From Paenibacillus caseinilyticus (GTDB lineage Bacteria; Bacillota; Bacilli; Paenibacillales; NBRC-103111): a stretch of 64,000 nucleotides of DNA. The DNA is taken from contig NZ_JAQAGY010000018.1 in NCBI RefSeq assembly GCF_027533645.1, positions 1 through 64,000 of the forward strand. The letters run 5' to 3'. The notes below the pieces were generated by a model. The model saw nothing but the letters and a program-made list of their open reading frames with translations, was not told where the DNA came from and made no database searches. The position numbers and the translations under genes were made by a program. How positions within the stretch are numbered: position 1 is the first letter of the stretch; every line of letters begins with the position of its first letter. Of this stretch, positions 6,836-15,982 are shown piece by piece.

Positions 6836-6950
6836 TCCGCTGGGAGAGCAGTAGGCTATAATTGCGCTGTAAAGAGATGAAAGCGGTACCCGGGGGACTG
6901 CCAAGGCATGATGCCGGCAGATCAACCGGGCAGCGAAAGGGAGATGAACC

Positions 6951-7925
6951 TTGAAATACAGACGCGTAGGGAACAGCGGGATTCAAGTGAGCGAAATCGG
7001 CCTCGGGAGCTGGCTGACGTATGGAACGGCAGCTGAGCAGCAAGCAGCGGACGCCTGCATCCGGACGGCCTTCGAGCAGGGCATCAATTTCTTCGATACG
7101 GCGAATGCCTATAACCGCGGGGCGGGGGAAGAAGCTGTGGGGGCGGCGCTGAAGTCCTACCGCCGGTCGAGCTATGTCCTGTCGACGAAGGTCTACTTCC
7201 CGATGGACAGCGGGCCCAATGACCGCGGCTTGTCACGCAAGCACATCATGGAGCAGTGCGAAGCGAGCCTCAGACGGCTGGGAACGGATTATATCGATAT
7301 CTACTTCTGCCACCGCTATGATGACGGCACGCCGCTCGAAGAAACGCTCCGGGCGCTCGACGACCTGACGGCCCAAGGCAAAATCCTCTATGCGGCGGTC
7401 AGCGAATGGAGCGGTCCGCAGCTCGCGGATGCGGCGGAGATCGGCCGCAGGCTGAATCTGCGTCCGCTGATCGCGAACCAGCCGATCTACAACATGTTCG
7501 AGCGCTACATCGAGCGGGATGTCATGGGGGTAAGCGCCAGGCACGGTCTCGGCCAGATCGTATTCTCTCCGCTGGCCCAAGGCGTTCTGACAGGCAAATA
7601 CAAGCCGGGTGCGGCGCTTCCGAAGGACAGCCGTGCAGCGAACGATGAGGTGAACGGCGTCATCCGCAGCTACCTCCAGGACCGGGTGCTGGAGAGCGTA
7701 CGGAAGCTGGAGGACACGGCCGCGCGTACGGGGCTGACCCTGTCGCAGCTGGCGCTAGCCTGGGTGCTCCGCCGGCCGGAAGTGAGCTCGGCCCTGATCG
7801 GTGCGAGCCGCCCATCCCAGATTGAGGAGAACGTCAAGGCTGTGGAGGCGCAGCTTGGAGAGGACACACTGCAGGAGATCGAAGCCATTCTGCACGAAGT
7901 CCGTGATTTCGCACCGGCAAGGTAG
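6951..7925 (+). CDS. Aldo/keto reductase (voltage-gated K channel beta-subunit/YghZ-like subfamily)
   Basis: A 324-residue NADPH-dependent carbonyl reductase with a TIM-barrel fold. The catalytic tetrad is visible: Asp and Tyr in FFDTANAYN (about residues 46-54), Lys in LSTKVYF and His in FCHRYDD. The C-terminal SALIGASRPSQIEEN binds the cofactor phosphate. The TTG start is supported by AAAGGGAG about 8 bases upstream. A TATAAT at 6857-6862 is the probable -10. The substrate cannot be told; relatives reduce reactive aldehydes. It is transcribed away from sodC. Confidence 0.9.
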   Translation: MKYRRVGNSGIQVSEIGLGSWLTYGTAAEQQAADACIRTAFEQGINFFDTANAYNRGAGEEAVGAALKSYRRSSYVLSTKVYFPMDSGPNDRGLSRKHIMEQCEASLRRLGTDYIDIYFCHRYDDGTPLEETLRALDDLTAQGKILYAAVSEWSGPQLADAAEIGRRLNLRPLIANQPIYNMFERYIERDVMGVSARHGLGQIVFSPLAQGVLTGKYKPGAALPKDSRAANDEVNGVIRSYLQDRVLESVRKLEDTAARTGLTLSQLALAWVLRRPEVSSALIGASRPSQIEENVKAVEAQLGEDTLQEIEAILHEVRDFAPAR

Positions 7926-7991
7926 GGCACACGCGGAAGACAAACGGGGGGGCGGCGCGTACACTGTGGGGGAAGGGAGGCTGCATACCAA

Positions 7992-8753
7992 GTGACCAGT
8001 CTGACCTACAACAACAAGTGGGTAAAAACCAAGTGGATGATGGGTAACCGGCAGCTCAGACCCCATGTTCCCCAGACAGAGCCTTTCACGAAGGCCCGTC
8101 TGCAAACCATGTTGAAGCGCTATCCCTCCTCCGTGTATTTCAAGCCGGTCCGGGGCTCCGGCGGCAACGGCATTGTACGGATTCAGCGGTTGAAGTCCGG
8201 GAAGTATCTGATGCGCCACCTGCAGGAGAGGAAGGTGCTGCCGTCGCTTGACAGTCTGTATGGCGTACTGAAGCGGTTCGCGGGCCGTCGCCCTTATCTG
8301 CTTCAGCGCGGTATCCGCCTCATGAAGACCAGAGGGAAGCCGTTCGACCTCCGGGTGATGGTGCAGAAGACGAAGGGCGGCAGGTGGCTGTCGACCGGGA
8401 TCTTCGCGAAGATCGGCAAGCCGGGGAAGGTAGTGAACAACTATAACTAGGGAGGCCGGGTTGAGCTGCTTCCCGCTGTGCTCAAGGGTGCGGGAATCCC
8501 GAAGGAACGGCGTATCCGCATGAAGGGGCAGCTGAAGCGGATGGGATCGGAGGCGGGGCGCTGCTTCGACCGGCACCGCAGAGGCTTCCGGGAGCTGGGG
8601 CTCGATGTAGCGATCGACAAAAGCCGCCGCATGTGGATTCTGGAGATCAACACGAGGCCCCAGTTTTATCCCTTGAAATCATTCAAGGATGGGCGGATCT
8701 ACCGGCGAATTTGCCGTTATGCCCGGCAGTACGGGAGAATGAGCGGCAGGTAG
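7992..8753 (+). pseudogene. YheC/YheD-like ATP-grasp gene interrupted by an in-frame TAG
   Basis: Read through, this frame gives about 253 residues colinear with the ATP-grasp protein at 2299-3084: YFKPVRGSGGNGIVR, YLLQRGIRLMKTRGKPFDLRVMVQ, then LGLDVAIDKSRRMWILEINTRP. A TAG at 8448-8450 stops it after residue 152, exactly where the relative has a few variable residues, and the same frame continues without a shift. One change from CAG would restore it. The first piece starts at GTG 7992; a second piece could only start at GTG 8478. Separately the pieces lack half of the ATP-grasp fold, so the gene is probably inactive unless the TAG is suppressed or a sequencing error. Confidence 0.85.
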
Positions 8754-8965
8754 GCGGAAGCATGGCGGAAGAGGCGGCTGTGCTCTTGCAGGTTCCGTTC
8801 TCTTCGGGCGGGGGAATGCGGGGAGAGCGGCGCAAGGCAGGCAGCGGGTGAAGAGAGGGTCCCGGCGGTGCGGAAAAATAATTTGGCAGCGGGGCTGCAG
8901 AACTTGTTTCAAACGGCCCCCAGCGTGTAATGATGAGTATAACCTTATTCAAAGGAGACACATCC

Positions 8966-9469
8966 ATGAACAAAGTACGCCATGTACTCTACGCGCTGAT
9001 CCTGTCCCTCCTTCTGCCCGCAGCCGCTTTGGCTTCAAGCGACGGTTATACGCCCGTTCCTCCAAGCAGCAATACGCATCCTGCCTACATTACCGGCCTG
9101 ACCCTTCAGGACGATTCCTTATATCTCGCCGCAGACTACATCCAGTGGTTCGAAGGTGACGAAGCGGACCGGGTGTTCGCGGAGAAAGAACCCGATTCGG
9201 GTCTGAGCCGGACGCCGAACGGTTACTATATCGTGAATGATAATCCGAAGCTGCGTACGCTGAAGGTAAGCGGTGATGCCAAGGTCCTCATGCAGATTTA
9301 CAACCGGACAGGGAAGCCGGGCGGCGCCGACATCCGGTGGAACGAGGAAGTGACGCCGCAGCGGTTCGCGGAGATACTGAAGGAAGAGCCGTACCTGCTC
9401 GATTACCCGTACCATCTCGTTACCGAGAATGGAGAGGTCGTACGCATCGTGCAGCAGTATATTCCTTGA
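8966..9469 (+). CDS. Secreted protein of unknown function (167 aa)
   Basis: The start at 8966 is chosen because AAAGGAG lies 9 bases before it. A signal peptide (residues 1 to about 22, LILSLLLPAAALA) precedes a mature domain of about 145 residues. The mature part is mixed alpha/beta-like with several aromatic residues (LAADYIQWFEGDEADRVFAE, RTPNGYYIVNDNPKLRTL, YLLDYPYHLV) and no cysteine. I know no named family with certainty. The gene stands alone and is followed by a terminator. Confidence 0.8.
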   Translation: MNKVRHVLYALILSLLLPAAALASSDGYTPVPPSSNTHPAYITGLTLQDDSLYLAADYIQWFEGDEADRVFAEKEPDSGLSRTPNGYYIVNDNPKLRTLKVSGDAKVLMQIYNRTGKPGGADIRWNEEVTPQRFAEILKEEPYLLDYPYHLVTENGEVVRIVQQYIP

Positions 9470-9495
9470 GCTTGAGCAATAGCTGATAAGATGAG

Positions 9496-9536
9496 AGAAC
9501 CGGAGGCCGTCTGCAGGCTCCCTGGTTCTTTTTTTT
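9496..9536 (+). terminator. Terminator
   Basis: AGAACC...GGAGGCC pairs with GGCTCC...GGTTCT and is followed by an unbroken T run. Confidence 0.88.
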
Positions 9537-9695
9537 CATTCCGCTTGAGGACTCCCCCACACTCCGGGATTTGTCCTGAGCAAGCTTAGGATTGTGCAAA
9601 TATGGCTTAGCTTTGTCTATATTCGCTTCGGGGTCCCCCTTCTATAATAAAAACCAGGAAGACCAGCTCGCACATGTTCTAGGAGGGATAGATCC

Positions 9696-11120
9696 ATGGA
9701 AACGGCACAACAGCCTGTCTTGTTGACGGATGAGCAGATGAGGACTTTTATTACGGAAGGATTCCTCATATTGAAGACGGATTTCCCCGAAGCGTTCCAC
9801 CGCAGTCTGCTCGAAGGGCTGACACATGTCTATGAGAAAGAGGGGAATCCGGGCAATAACCTGCTGCCCCGGATCCGTGAGGTGCAGAAGGTATTCGATC
9901 ACCCCGTTGTCACCGGCGCGCTGATAAGTGTCCTCGGCCCGAACTATATGATGCACACCCACCGGCACGGGCATTTTAATGCTTCCCCCAAAGCGGGGGG
10001 CTGGCATAAGGACAGCTATTGGGGCTACGAGCGTATGCGCAACCATCACCCCTGGTGGGCGATGATCATGTACTTTCCGCAGGATACGCCGGTGGAGCTG
10101 GGGCCGACGGGGATTATGCCAGGGACGCAGCATTACGAGTCAAGAACCTTCGAGGAAGACGACGTGCCGGGCGAAGCGCTCGCCAGCGGGGGAGCGGGGA
10201 CGTTCGCACTTATCCATTACGATATCTGGCACCGCTCTACGCCCAATGTGCTCGGACAGGAGCGTTATATGCTGAAATTCGAGTTCATGCGGACGCAGGC
10301 TCCTGAGGCGCCGAGTTGGGACAACCGGGAAGCGCAGTGGAGGAGGCCTGCTGCGTTCAGCACGGAGATCGCGGAGCACGATCTCCTCTGGGAGGAGACG
10401 TGGAACTGGCTGTCGGGCCGCGTCGGGTCGCTTGCCGGCTCGGCTGCGGCGGAGGCGGAGGCAGGGCGGACGGCAGAGCTGGCGGCTCTGCTCGAGGCGG
10501 GGAGCGAGCCCCAGGCGCTGAACGCCGCCTATACGCTGGCCTGCCAGGGCGAGCCAGGCGTGCAGGCGCTGCTCTCTACGCTGGAGCACGGCAGCGAGCG
10601 CGCGTCGAGGCAGGCCGCGTACGGCCTCTCGGCGGCAGGCGCCGAAGCCGTCGACGGCCTGACCGCCGCGCTCGGCAGCCCGCAGACGCATACCGCCGTC
10701 GGCGCGGTGTTCGCGCTCGGCGAGCTGCGGCATCTCGCCGCCCGCAGCGTGCCCGCGCTGAACAGGCTGCTCGTCTCGGGCGCGCCGGAAGCGGTACGCC
10801 GTGCCGTGGCCGAGGCGCTGGGCCAGATCGGCACGCCGTCGGCGGAGGCCGTCGACGGGCTGTCGCGCTGCCTCGAGGATGCCGATGTGCAGGTGCGCTT
10901 CACCGCAGGCCTCGCGCTGTCCCGGCTGGGCGCTTCGGCGGAAGCCGCTGTTCCGCAGCTCGCTGCTGCGCTGGAGGATGAGAACCGCTATGTGCGGGGT
11001 CATGCGGCCGAAGCGCTGCATTATATCGGCACGGACCGGGCGAAGGACACGCTGATCCGCTTCCTGATGAACTCCCGCTGGTGCCCGTCCACGACGCCGC
11101 AGAGCACCTTCTATCCTTGA
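9696..11120 (+). CDS. Phytanoyl-CoA dioxygenase (PhyH) domain fused to HEAT-like repeats
   Basis: A 474-residue two-part protein. Residues about 10-215 form a PhyH-type Fe(II)/2-oxoglutarate oxygenase: iron ligands H104 and D106 (GWHKDSYW) and H179 (DIWHRSTPN), with a following Arg to bind 2-oxoglutarate. Residues about 250-465 are Ala/Leu/Glu-rich helical repeats of about 30 residues (AVGAVFALGELRHLAARSVP and similar), typical of HEAT/PBS-lyase repeats that bind proteins. The enzyme domain hydroxylates an unknown substrate; the repeats may present a protein target (inference). The repeat half has distinctly higher GC. ATG 9696 has AGGAGG 9 bases upstream. It is a single gene. Confidence 0.88.
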   Translation: METAQQPVLLTDEQMRTFITEGFLILKTDFPEAFHRSLLEGLTHVYEKEGNPGNNLLPRIREVQKVFDHPVVTGALISVLGPNYMMHTHRHGHFNASPKAGGWHKDSYWGYERMRNHHPWWAMIMYFPQDTPVELGPTGIMPGTQHYESRTFEEDDVPGEALASGGAGTFALIHYDIWHRSTPNVLGQERYMLKFEFMRTQAPEAPSWDNREAQWRRPAAFSTEIAEHDLLWEETWNWLSGRVGSLAGSAAAEAEAGRTAELAALLEAGSEPQALNAAYTLACQGEPGVQALLSTLEHGSERASRQAAYGLSAAGAEAVDGLTAALGSPQTHTAVGAVFALGELRHLAARSVPALNRLLVSGAPEAVRRAVAEALGQIGTPSAEAVDGLSRCLEDADVQVRFTAGLALSRLGASAEAAVPQLAAALEDENRYVRGHAAEALHYIGTDRAKDTLIRFLMNSRWCPSTTPQSTFYP

Positions 11121-11248
11121 GGCTTACCTGGCGAGGGGGCGGGCTTGCACCAGGAGCAGCATAAAGCGTCCCGTCAGGGCGGAGTTGCCTCGATGGGATG
11201 ATGGGCGCCCGGTCTGCGGCGTTATGCCGGACAGACCATTAGACAAGG

Positions 11249-11281
11249 AAAAACGGACCTCCGCGAAAGGAGGTCCGTTTT
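11249..11281 (-). terminator. Bidirectional terminator between the PhyH and ppaC genes
   Basis: AAAAACGGACCTCC/GGAGGTCCGTTTTT is a perfect stem with T runs on both strands and serves the two convergent genes. Confidence 0.9.
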
Positions 11282-11308
11282 TATGTACATGATAAGTGCA
11301 GCGGAAGC

Positions 11309-12241
11309 TTACAGGCTGTTGAACGCGTCGGTGAGCACAGGGACAACCTGCGATTTGCGGGAGACTACGCCTTTGAGGACGGCTTGGTTGTTCTCCAGCG
11401 TCACATTGTACGCTTTCTCTACGGCATTCGTCTTGCTTCCGAGCGCCAGAGCGACGGAATCGTTGTTGAGGATATCCGTTACGACGAAGACGAAGAGGTC
11501 GAGGCCCTTCTCGCTGATGACCGCGTTCAGAGCGGCTTCAAGCTCGTCTTGACGGGAGAGGACGTCGTTCACGTCAACCGCGTTCACCTGAGCGATCTCA
11601 ACCTTGGAGGAGCCCATAGTGAATTCCTTGGAGTCCAGGGAGATGAGCTGGGCGATCGTCTTGTCGCTGAGATCCGCGCCGGCTTTCAGCATTTCCAGGC
11701 CGTATCTCTCGGCGTTCACGCCTGCGATTTCGGCGAGCTCGCGTGCTGCAGCGACATCTTCTTCCGTGCAAGTAGGGGATTTGAAGAGCAGGGAGTCGGA
11801 GATGATCGCCGACAGCATCAGGCCTGCGATTTCTTTGCGGACCGATACGCCTTTCTCTTTGTAGATCTTCAGGAGAATCGTAGCTGTGCAGCCTACAGGC
11901 TCCGCGCGGTAGTACAGCGGGTAGCTCGTCTCGAAGTTAGCGATCCGGTGGTGGTCGATAACCTCCAGAACACGAACCTGATCGATGTCGCTCGCACTTT
12001 GCTGGCGCTCGTTATGGTCTACGAGAATGACGCTTTTCGTTTCATTCGCAACTGTGTCCACTTGGCGGGGGGCATCTACGCCGAAATGGTTCAGCGCATA
12101 TTGCGTTTCCCCGTTCACGCTGCCGAGACGGACGGCTTCCACGCTTTGGCCGAGTTCCGTTTTCAGTGCAGCATAGGCGATAGCAGAGCAAATCGTGTCG
12201 GTATCCGGATTCTTATGTCCGAAAATCAGTGTTTTCTCCAT
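11309..12241 (-). CDS. ppaC: Manganese-dependent inorganic pyrophosphatase (family II)
   Basis: 310 residues, the normal length of PpaC. It hydrolyses pyrophosphate to phosphate in the cytoplasm. DHH-family motifs are clear: [11 protein letters not shown] at residues 6-16 (metal ligands His and two Asp), VDHNE, the DHH motif [10 protein letters not shown], and the C-terminal DHHA2 domain ending in the substrate-binding SRKSQVVP. The ATG at 12241 is preferred over an upstream start because AAGGGAG is 9 bases upstream and the protein then begins directly with the first beta strand. Confidence 0.96.
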   Translation of the reverse strand: MEKTLIFGHKNPDTDTICSAIAYAALKTELGQSVEAVRLGSVNGETQYALNHFGVDAPRQVDTVANETKSVILVDHNERQQSASDIDQVRVLEVIDHHRIANFETSYPLYYRAEPVGCTATILLKIYKEKGVSVRKEIAGLMLSAIISDSLLFKSPTCTEEDVAAARELAEIAGVNAERYGLEMLKAGADLSDKTIAQLISLDSKEFTMGSSKVEIAQVNAVDVNDVLSRQDELEAALNAVISEKGLDLFVFVVTDILNNDSVALALGSKTNAVEKAYNVTLENNQAVLKGVVSRKSQVVPVLTDAFNSL

Positions 12242-12459
12242 GATCAGATCTCCCTTATACGTCATTTTATCGTAGAAATTGTACCATAGAATCCAAACTC
12301 CTACTAGATTATATCCCTAAAACCTCCTTATTCCAATTCCTTTACGCAGCTTATGGAAGATTGTCAAAAAAGCGCCTTAAACGAATCACCATTTTTTACA
12401 TGATTTGTATGCGGATCCAAGGGGTATTTCTGCGGCGTCCGGTGCACTACAATAATAAA

Positions 12460-12473
12460 TGTAAGCGCTGTCT
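12460..12473 (+). promoter_or_regulatory. cre site (CcpA) upstream of the cellulase gene
   Basis: TGTAAGCGCTGTCT matches the Bacillus cre consensus TGWAARCGYTWNCW at 13 of 14 positions and lies 134 bp before the cellulase start, fitting carbon catabolite control. Confidence 0.7.
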
Positions 12474-12607
12474 ATTTTAGGCAGACCAGTCATTCAAGGA
12501 GGTGATGTCCTTCCAGGATCCGTCTCTATGGCTGCACAAGCGTGTGCCGCCTCATGACAGGCAGGAACTGTAACCCGTTTCTTCCCTATCCCAAGGAGGT
12601 AGATTTC

Positions 12608-15040
12608 ATGATCAAGAAAACTTGCAGTACGCTGCTCGCTGCGGCGCTCACGGGCGGTCTGCTCTTCGCTTCTCTCTTCCCGGCCGGCAGCCGGGCGGAA
12701 GCCGCTCCCGCCCCGTTCAACGATCTTCCCCCGCTGCAGCTCGTGAAGAACATGGCGCCGGGCTGGAACCTCGGCAATACGCTGGATGCCATTCCCACCG
12801 AGGGATCCTGGAATAACGCGCCGGTGACGGAAGCGGATCTCGATATGGTCCGCAGCGCGGGATTCAACTCGATCCGCATTCCGGTCACCTGGACGGATCA
12901 TATGGGGGCAGGTCCCGACTACACGATCGACGCCGCCTGGATGGCGAGGGTCGAGCAGGTGGTGGACTGGTCGCTGGCCCGGGGATTCTATGTCATGCTG
13001 AACGTGCATCATGACTCCTGGCAGTGGGCGTACAATATGCCGGGGAATACGGCGGAGATGGAGAAGTTCAAGAAGGTATGGAGCCAGATTGCGGCACGCT
13101 TCAAGGACAAGAATGAGAAGCTCGTCTTCGAGATTATCAACGAGCCGAAGCAGACGTCCGCGCAGATGAATACGATCAACACCCAGACATTGCCGGTGAT
13201 CCGCTCCTCCGGAGGCAATAACGACAAGCGGCTCGTGGTTCTGAGCGGAGAAGGGAACAACATCGAGAAGACGCTGAGCGGTCTCGTGCTTCCCAGCGAC
13301 AGCCGGGTCGCCGTGGATGTGCACTACTATCCGTACCAGTTCACGACGAATTCGTGGAATATGCCGGTATGGAATATGCCCGAGAACAAGGCTGCCACGG
13401 AGAGCCAGTTCCAGCAGCTGCACGACAAGTATGTGGCGGCCGGCGTGCCGGTCATCTTGGGTGAATACGCGATGATGAGCGAAATCGTGTACGGACCGGA
13501 GGCGCGGTTCTATATGGACCACACGAATAAGACGGCCCTGAAGAACGGTATCGTCACGATGTTCTGGGATGACGGCTACAACGCGGGATTCGACCGGGTG
13601 AACAAGCGAATCAAGGAAGACCGGTACATCCCGTATATCCTCAAGTCGGCGGCCGGCGTTCCGAATTCCTTCGTCTGGCCCGCCGAGTTCTACATTAAGG
13701 CGGATGAAGCGGTGAAGGATTTCACGGCATCGCTCGACCTGAGTGGCAATACGCTGACCGGCGTCTACAACGGCTCCTCCCCGCTGGCGGCCGGGACGGA
13801 TTATACGGTGAGCGGTACGACCTTCACATTGAAGGCAAGCTTCTTGAACCGGGTCCTGAACCCGTCCGTGCTCGGACAGAATGCGCAGCTGACCTTCAAG
13901 TTCAGCAAGGGGCAGGATAATATCGTGAACGTGAACCGCTATAAGGCGCCGACAGTCGCCCCGCTGACCATCGACAAGACGAAGCCGTTCACCGCGGATG
14001 TCGTTCTGCCGTTCAACTACAACGGAGTGAAGATCAAGCAGGCCAAGGCGTTCGAGAACGCGACGGGCGCTGCCGTGGACACCATCAACTCCTGGACGAC
14101 GTGGCTGGAGGGCGGCGGGGACTATGTCTATGACAACCAGAGCACCGTGACGCTGCGCAAGGATTTTGCGAATATGTTCGACACGAATTCAACGGTCCGC
14201 TTCGAGCTGTGGCCGGAGGGCACAGTGGATCTGCAGGTCAATGTAGGCACAGGCAGCGGCGGCAATACGGGAAATGAGAACAATGCGGCGATCTCGCCGG
14301 TGTCGGCTTCTTTCGATAAGAACGCCGTCAATCAGGCAGATGTACCGGTGGCCCTCACACTGAACGGCCATACGCTGAGCGCCATCCGCAGCGGCTCGGG
14401 AGTACTTGCTGCGGGCACGGATTACACGGTGTCGGGTTCGGGGAGCTCCGTGAAGCTGCTGAAGACCTATCTGGCGAAGCAGCCGGTGGGCAGCCTGCCG
14501 CTTACCTTCGACTTCAGCGGGGGAGCGGACCCGGTGCTCACCGTTGCGATCACCGATACGACGGGAACCGGCGGCCTTCCCCCAGCAGGCAGCTTGAAAG
14601 TGCAGATGATGAACGCGGGTACGGCCGCGTCGGCCAATACGATCAGCCCGCAGTTCAAGCTGGTGAATACCGGGACGGACGCCGTATCCCTAGCGAACGT
14701 GAAGCTGAGGTATTACTACACGGCGGACGGGACGCAGGCGCAGAACTTCAGCTGCGACTGGTCGCAGGCCGGGTGCGCGAATATCGGGGGCACGTTCGTG
14801 AAGCTGCCCGAGGCGAAGCCGGGCGCCGACACGTATGTGGAGATTGGCTTCGGCAGCGGGGCAGGCACACTCGCGGCAGGCCAGAGCTTGAACGTGCAGA
14901 CGCGGATCAACAAGAGCGACTGGAGCAATTATACGCAGACGGGCGATTACTCCTTCAATGCGGCGGCGACGGCTTATGCGGATTGGACGCGGGTGACCTC
15001 TTACCTGTCCGGCGCTCTGCAGTGGGGTGTGGAGCCGTAA
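12608..15040 (+). CDS. Secreted modular endoglucanase: GH5 - X2 - CBM46-like - X2 - CBM3
   Basis: An 810-residue cellulase. Residues 1 to about 32 are a signal peptide. The GH5 domain spans about 36-372, with acid/base E179 (EIINEP) and nucleophile E286 (VILGEY) and the N-terminal GWNLGNTLDA typical of subfamily 4. A first X2 (Ig-like) module (about 378-470) is followed by a CBM46-like module (about 470-565), a second X2 module (about 575-670) and a C-terminal CBM3 (about 680-810, ending LQWGVEP) that binds crystalline cellulose. The enzyme cuts beta-1,4-glucans outside the cell. ATG 12608 has AAGGAGG at 8 bases. A cre site upstream suggests glucose repression. Confidence 0.93.
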   Translation: MIKKTCSTLLAAALTGGLLFASLFPAGSRAEAAPAPFNDLPPLQLVKNMAPGWNLGNTLDAIPTEGSWNNAPVTEADLDMVRSAGFNSIRIPVTWTDHMGAGPDYTIDAAWMARVEQVVDWSLARGFYVMLNVHHDSWQWAYNMPGNTAEMEKFKKVWSQIAARFKDKNEKLVFEIINEPKQTSAQMNTINTQTLPVIRSSGGNNDKRLVVLSGEGNNIEKTLSGLVLPSDSRVAVDVHYYPYQFTTNSWNMPVWNMPENKAATESQFQQLHDKYVAAGVPVILGEYAMMSEIVYGPEARFYMDHTNKTALKNGIVTMFWDDGYNAGFDRVNKRIKEDRYIPYILKSAAGVPNSFVWPAEFYIKADEAVKDFTASLDLSGNTLTGVYNGSSPLAAGTDYTVSGTTFTLKASFLNRVLNPSVLGQNAQLTFKFSKGQDNIVNVNRYKAPTVAPLTIDKTKPFTADVVLPFNYNGVKIKQAKAFENATGAAVDTINSWTTWLEGGGDYVYDNQSTVTLRKDFANMFDTNSTVRFELWPEGTVDLQVNVGTGSGGNTGNENNAAISPVSASFDKNAVNQADVPVALTLNGHTLSAIRSGSGVLAAGTDYTVSGSGSSVKLLKTYLAKQPVGSLPLTFDFSGGADPVLTVAITDTTGTGGLPPAGSLKVQMMNAGTAASANTISPQFKLVNTGTDAVSLANVKLRYYYTADGTQAQNFSCDWSQAGCANIGGTFVKLPEAKPGADTYVEIGFGSGAGTLAAGQSLNVQTRINKSDWSNYTQTGDYSFNAAATAYADWTRVTSYLSGALQWGVEP

Positions 15041-15155
15041 GGGGGCTGGGGGGATCTGTCCGGTGGCGGCCCTCGCCCGCGCTGCTCAGACTGAAGAGGG
15101 TTTCGGGTACGCTGGAGTTGTAGGCAGCACGGACGGATAGCGGTAAGCCAGCGAA

Positions 15156-15203
15156 AGCCCGGGCCATAGTTCTCTACAGGAGTAGAGGCTCTGGCGCCGG
15201 GCT
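15156..15203. repeat. Nested hairpin after the cellulase gene
   Basis: AGCCCGG/CCGGGCT forms the base and CTCTAC/GTAGAG the tip of one long hairpin. No T tract follows, so it may be a processing signal or a weak terminator. It lies in the 385-bp gap between the cellulase and SET genes. Confidence 0.5.
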
Positions 15204-15328
15204 ATTCGCTGCGGATGATAGGGCGGGCGGGTTTGGGCTATAATGGAGGAAGAGTACAAGGAAGCCGGGACCAGCCGAGGCTTGGGCGGCGTTCCTATCG
15301 GGTTGAACGGCGAGTGAACAGCTTCTTA

Positions 15329-15357
15329 TTGCCGTTTGGGTCAGGGTGGGGTACAAT
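15329..15357 (+). promoter_or_regulatory. SigA-type promoter of the SET-domain gene
   Basis: TTGCCG at 15329-15334 and TACAAT at 15352-15357 are spaced by 17 bases, about 70 bp before the ATG. Confidence 0.6.
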
Positions 15358-15425
15358 GGTTCTTTTGAACGCGATCAAGTGACCACGAGAATCCATAAAA
15401 CTAAAGAGTGCGCAGGTGACCAGTA

Positions 15426-15860
15426 ATGATAGAGATCAAGGCATCCAAACTTAGCAACGGCGAATTTAACCGCGGGGTATTCGCCAAGCAGGATATTCCC
15501 AAGGGGACTATGTTCCATGAAGCTCCGGTCGTTCCCTACCTCAATGAAGACCATGAACACATCGAACAAACGATCCTGGCGGATTATGTGTTTGAATACG
15601 GGGCGAACCATACCGCCATTCTTCTGGGGTACGGCAGTCTGTTCAACCACTCCTATACACCGAATGCCACCTATGAGCTGAACTTCGACCAGCACACGGT
15701 GGACTTCTATGCCTATACGGATATCAAGGCGGGGGAAGAGATCCTGATCAACTACAATGGCGAAGTCGACTGCAATGATCCGCTGTGGTTCCTAGAAGAA
15801 GCTGCAGAAGAAGGCGGCGAAGTGAAGGAAGACGAAACCGAAGGCAAAAAAGAACAATAA
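15426..15860 (+). CDS. Small SET-domain protein (putative lysine methyltransferase)
   Basis: A 144-residue protein almost entirely made of a SET domain: GVFAKQDIPKGTMFHEAPV at residues about 18-36 (N-terminal strand pair), LFNHSYTPNATYEL at about 75-88 (the SAM-binding NHS motif) and AGEEILINYNGE at about 104-115 (catalytic-tyrosine strand). The last 25 residues are very acidic and Lys/Glu-rich. SET enzymes transfer methyl groups from S-adenosylmethionine to protein lysines; the target here is unknown. ATG 15426 follows AGGTGA at 7 bases. It lacks the Cys-rich post-SET region of eukaryotic enzymes, as usual in bacteria. Confidence 0.85.
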   Translation: MIEIKASKLSNGEFNRGVFAKQDIPKGTMFHEAPVVPYLNEDHEHIEQTILADYVFEYGANHTAILLGYGSLFNHSYTPNATYELNFDQHTVDFYAYTDIKAGEEILINYNGEVDCNDPLWFLEEAAEEGGEVKEDETEGKKEQ

Positions 15861-15982
15861 TCCTCAAGCTTCTAGCGCGGCGAAGCCACGTCCGAGTGCC
15901 GCGCGGGAGCACCGCTGCCCTCCCCAGCTCTGAAAATTCCCCAAGCAGGCAGTGCCAATTTTTAATGCGGAGGAAGAGCAGC

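Noticed and set aside
15785-15982. Longer version of the 179-aa protein starting upstream
   Set aside because: The extra codons are Arg/Ser-rich, overlap the SET gene end and lack a ribosome binding site; GGAGG precedes the ATG at 15983.
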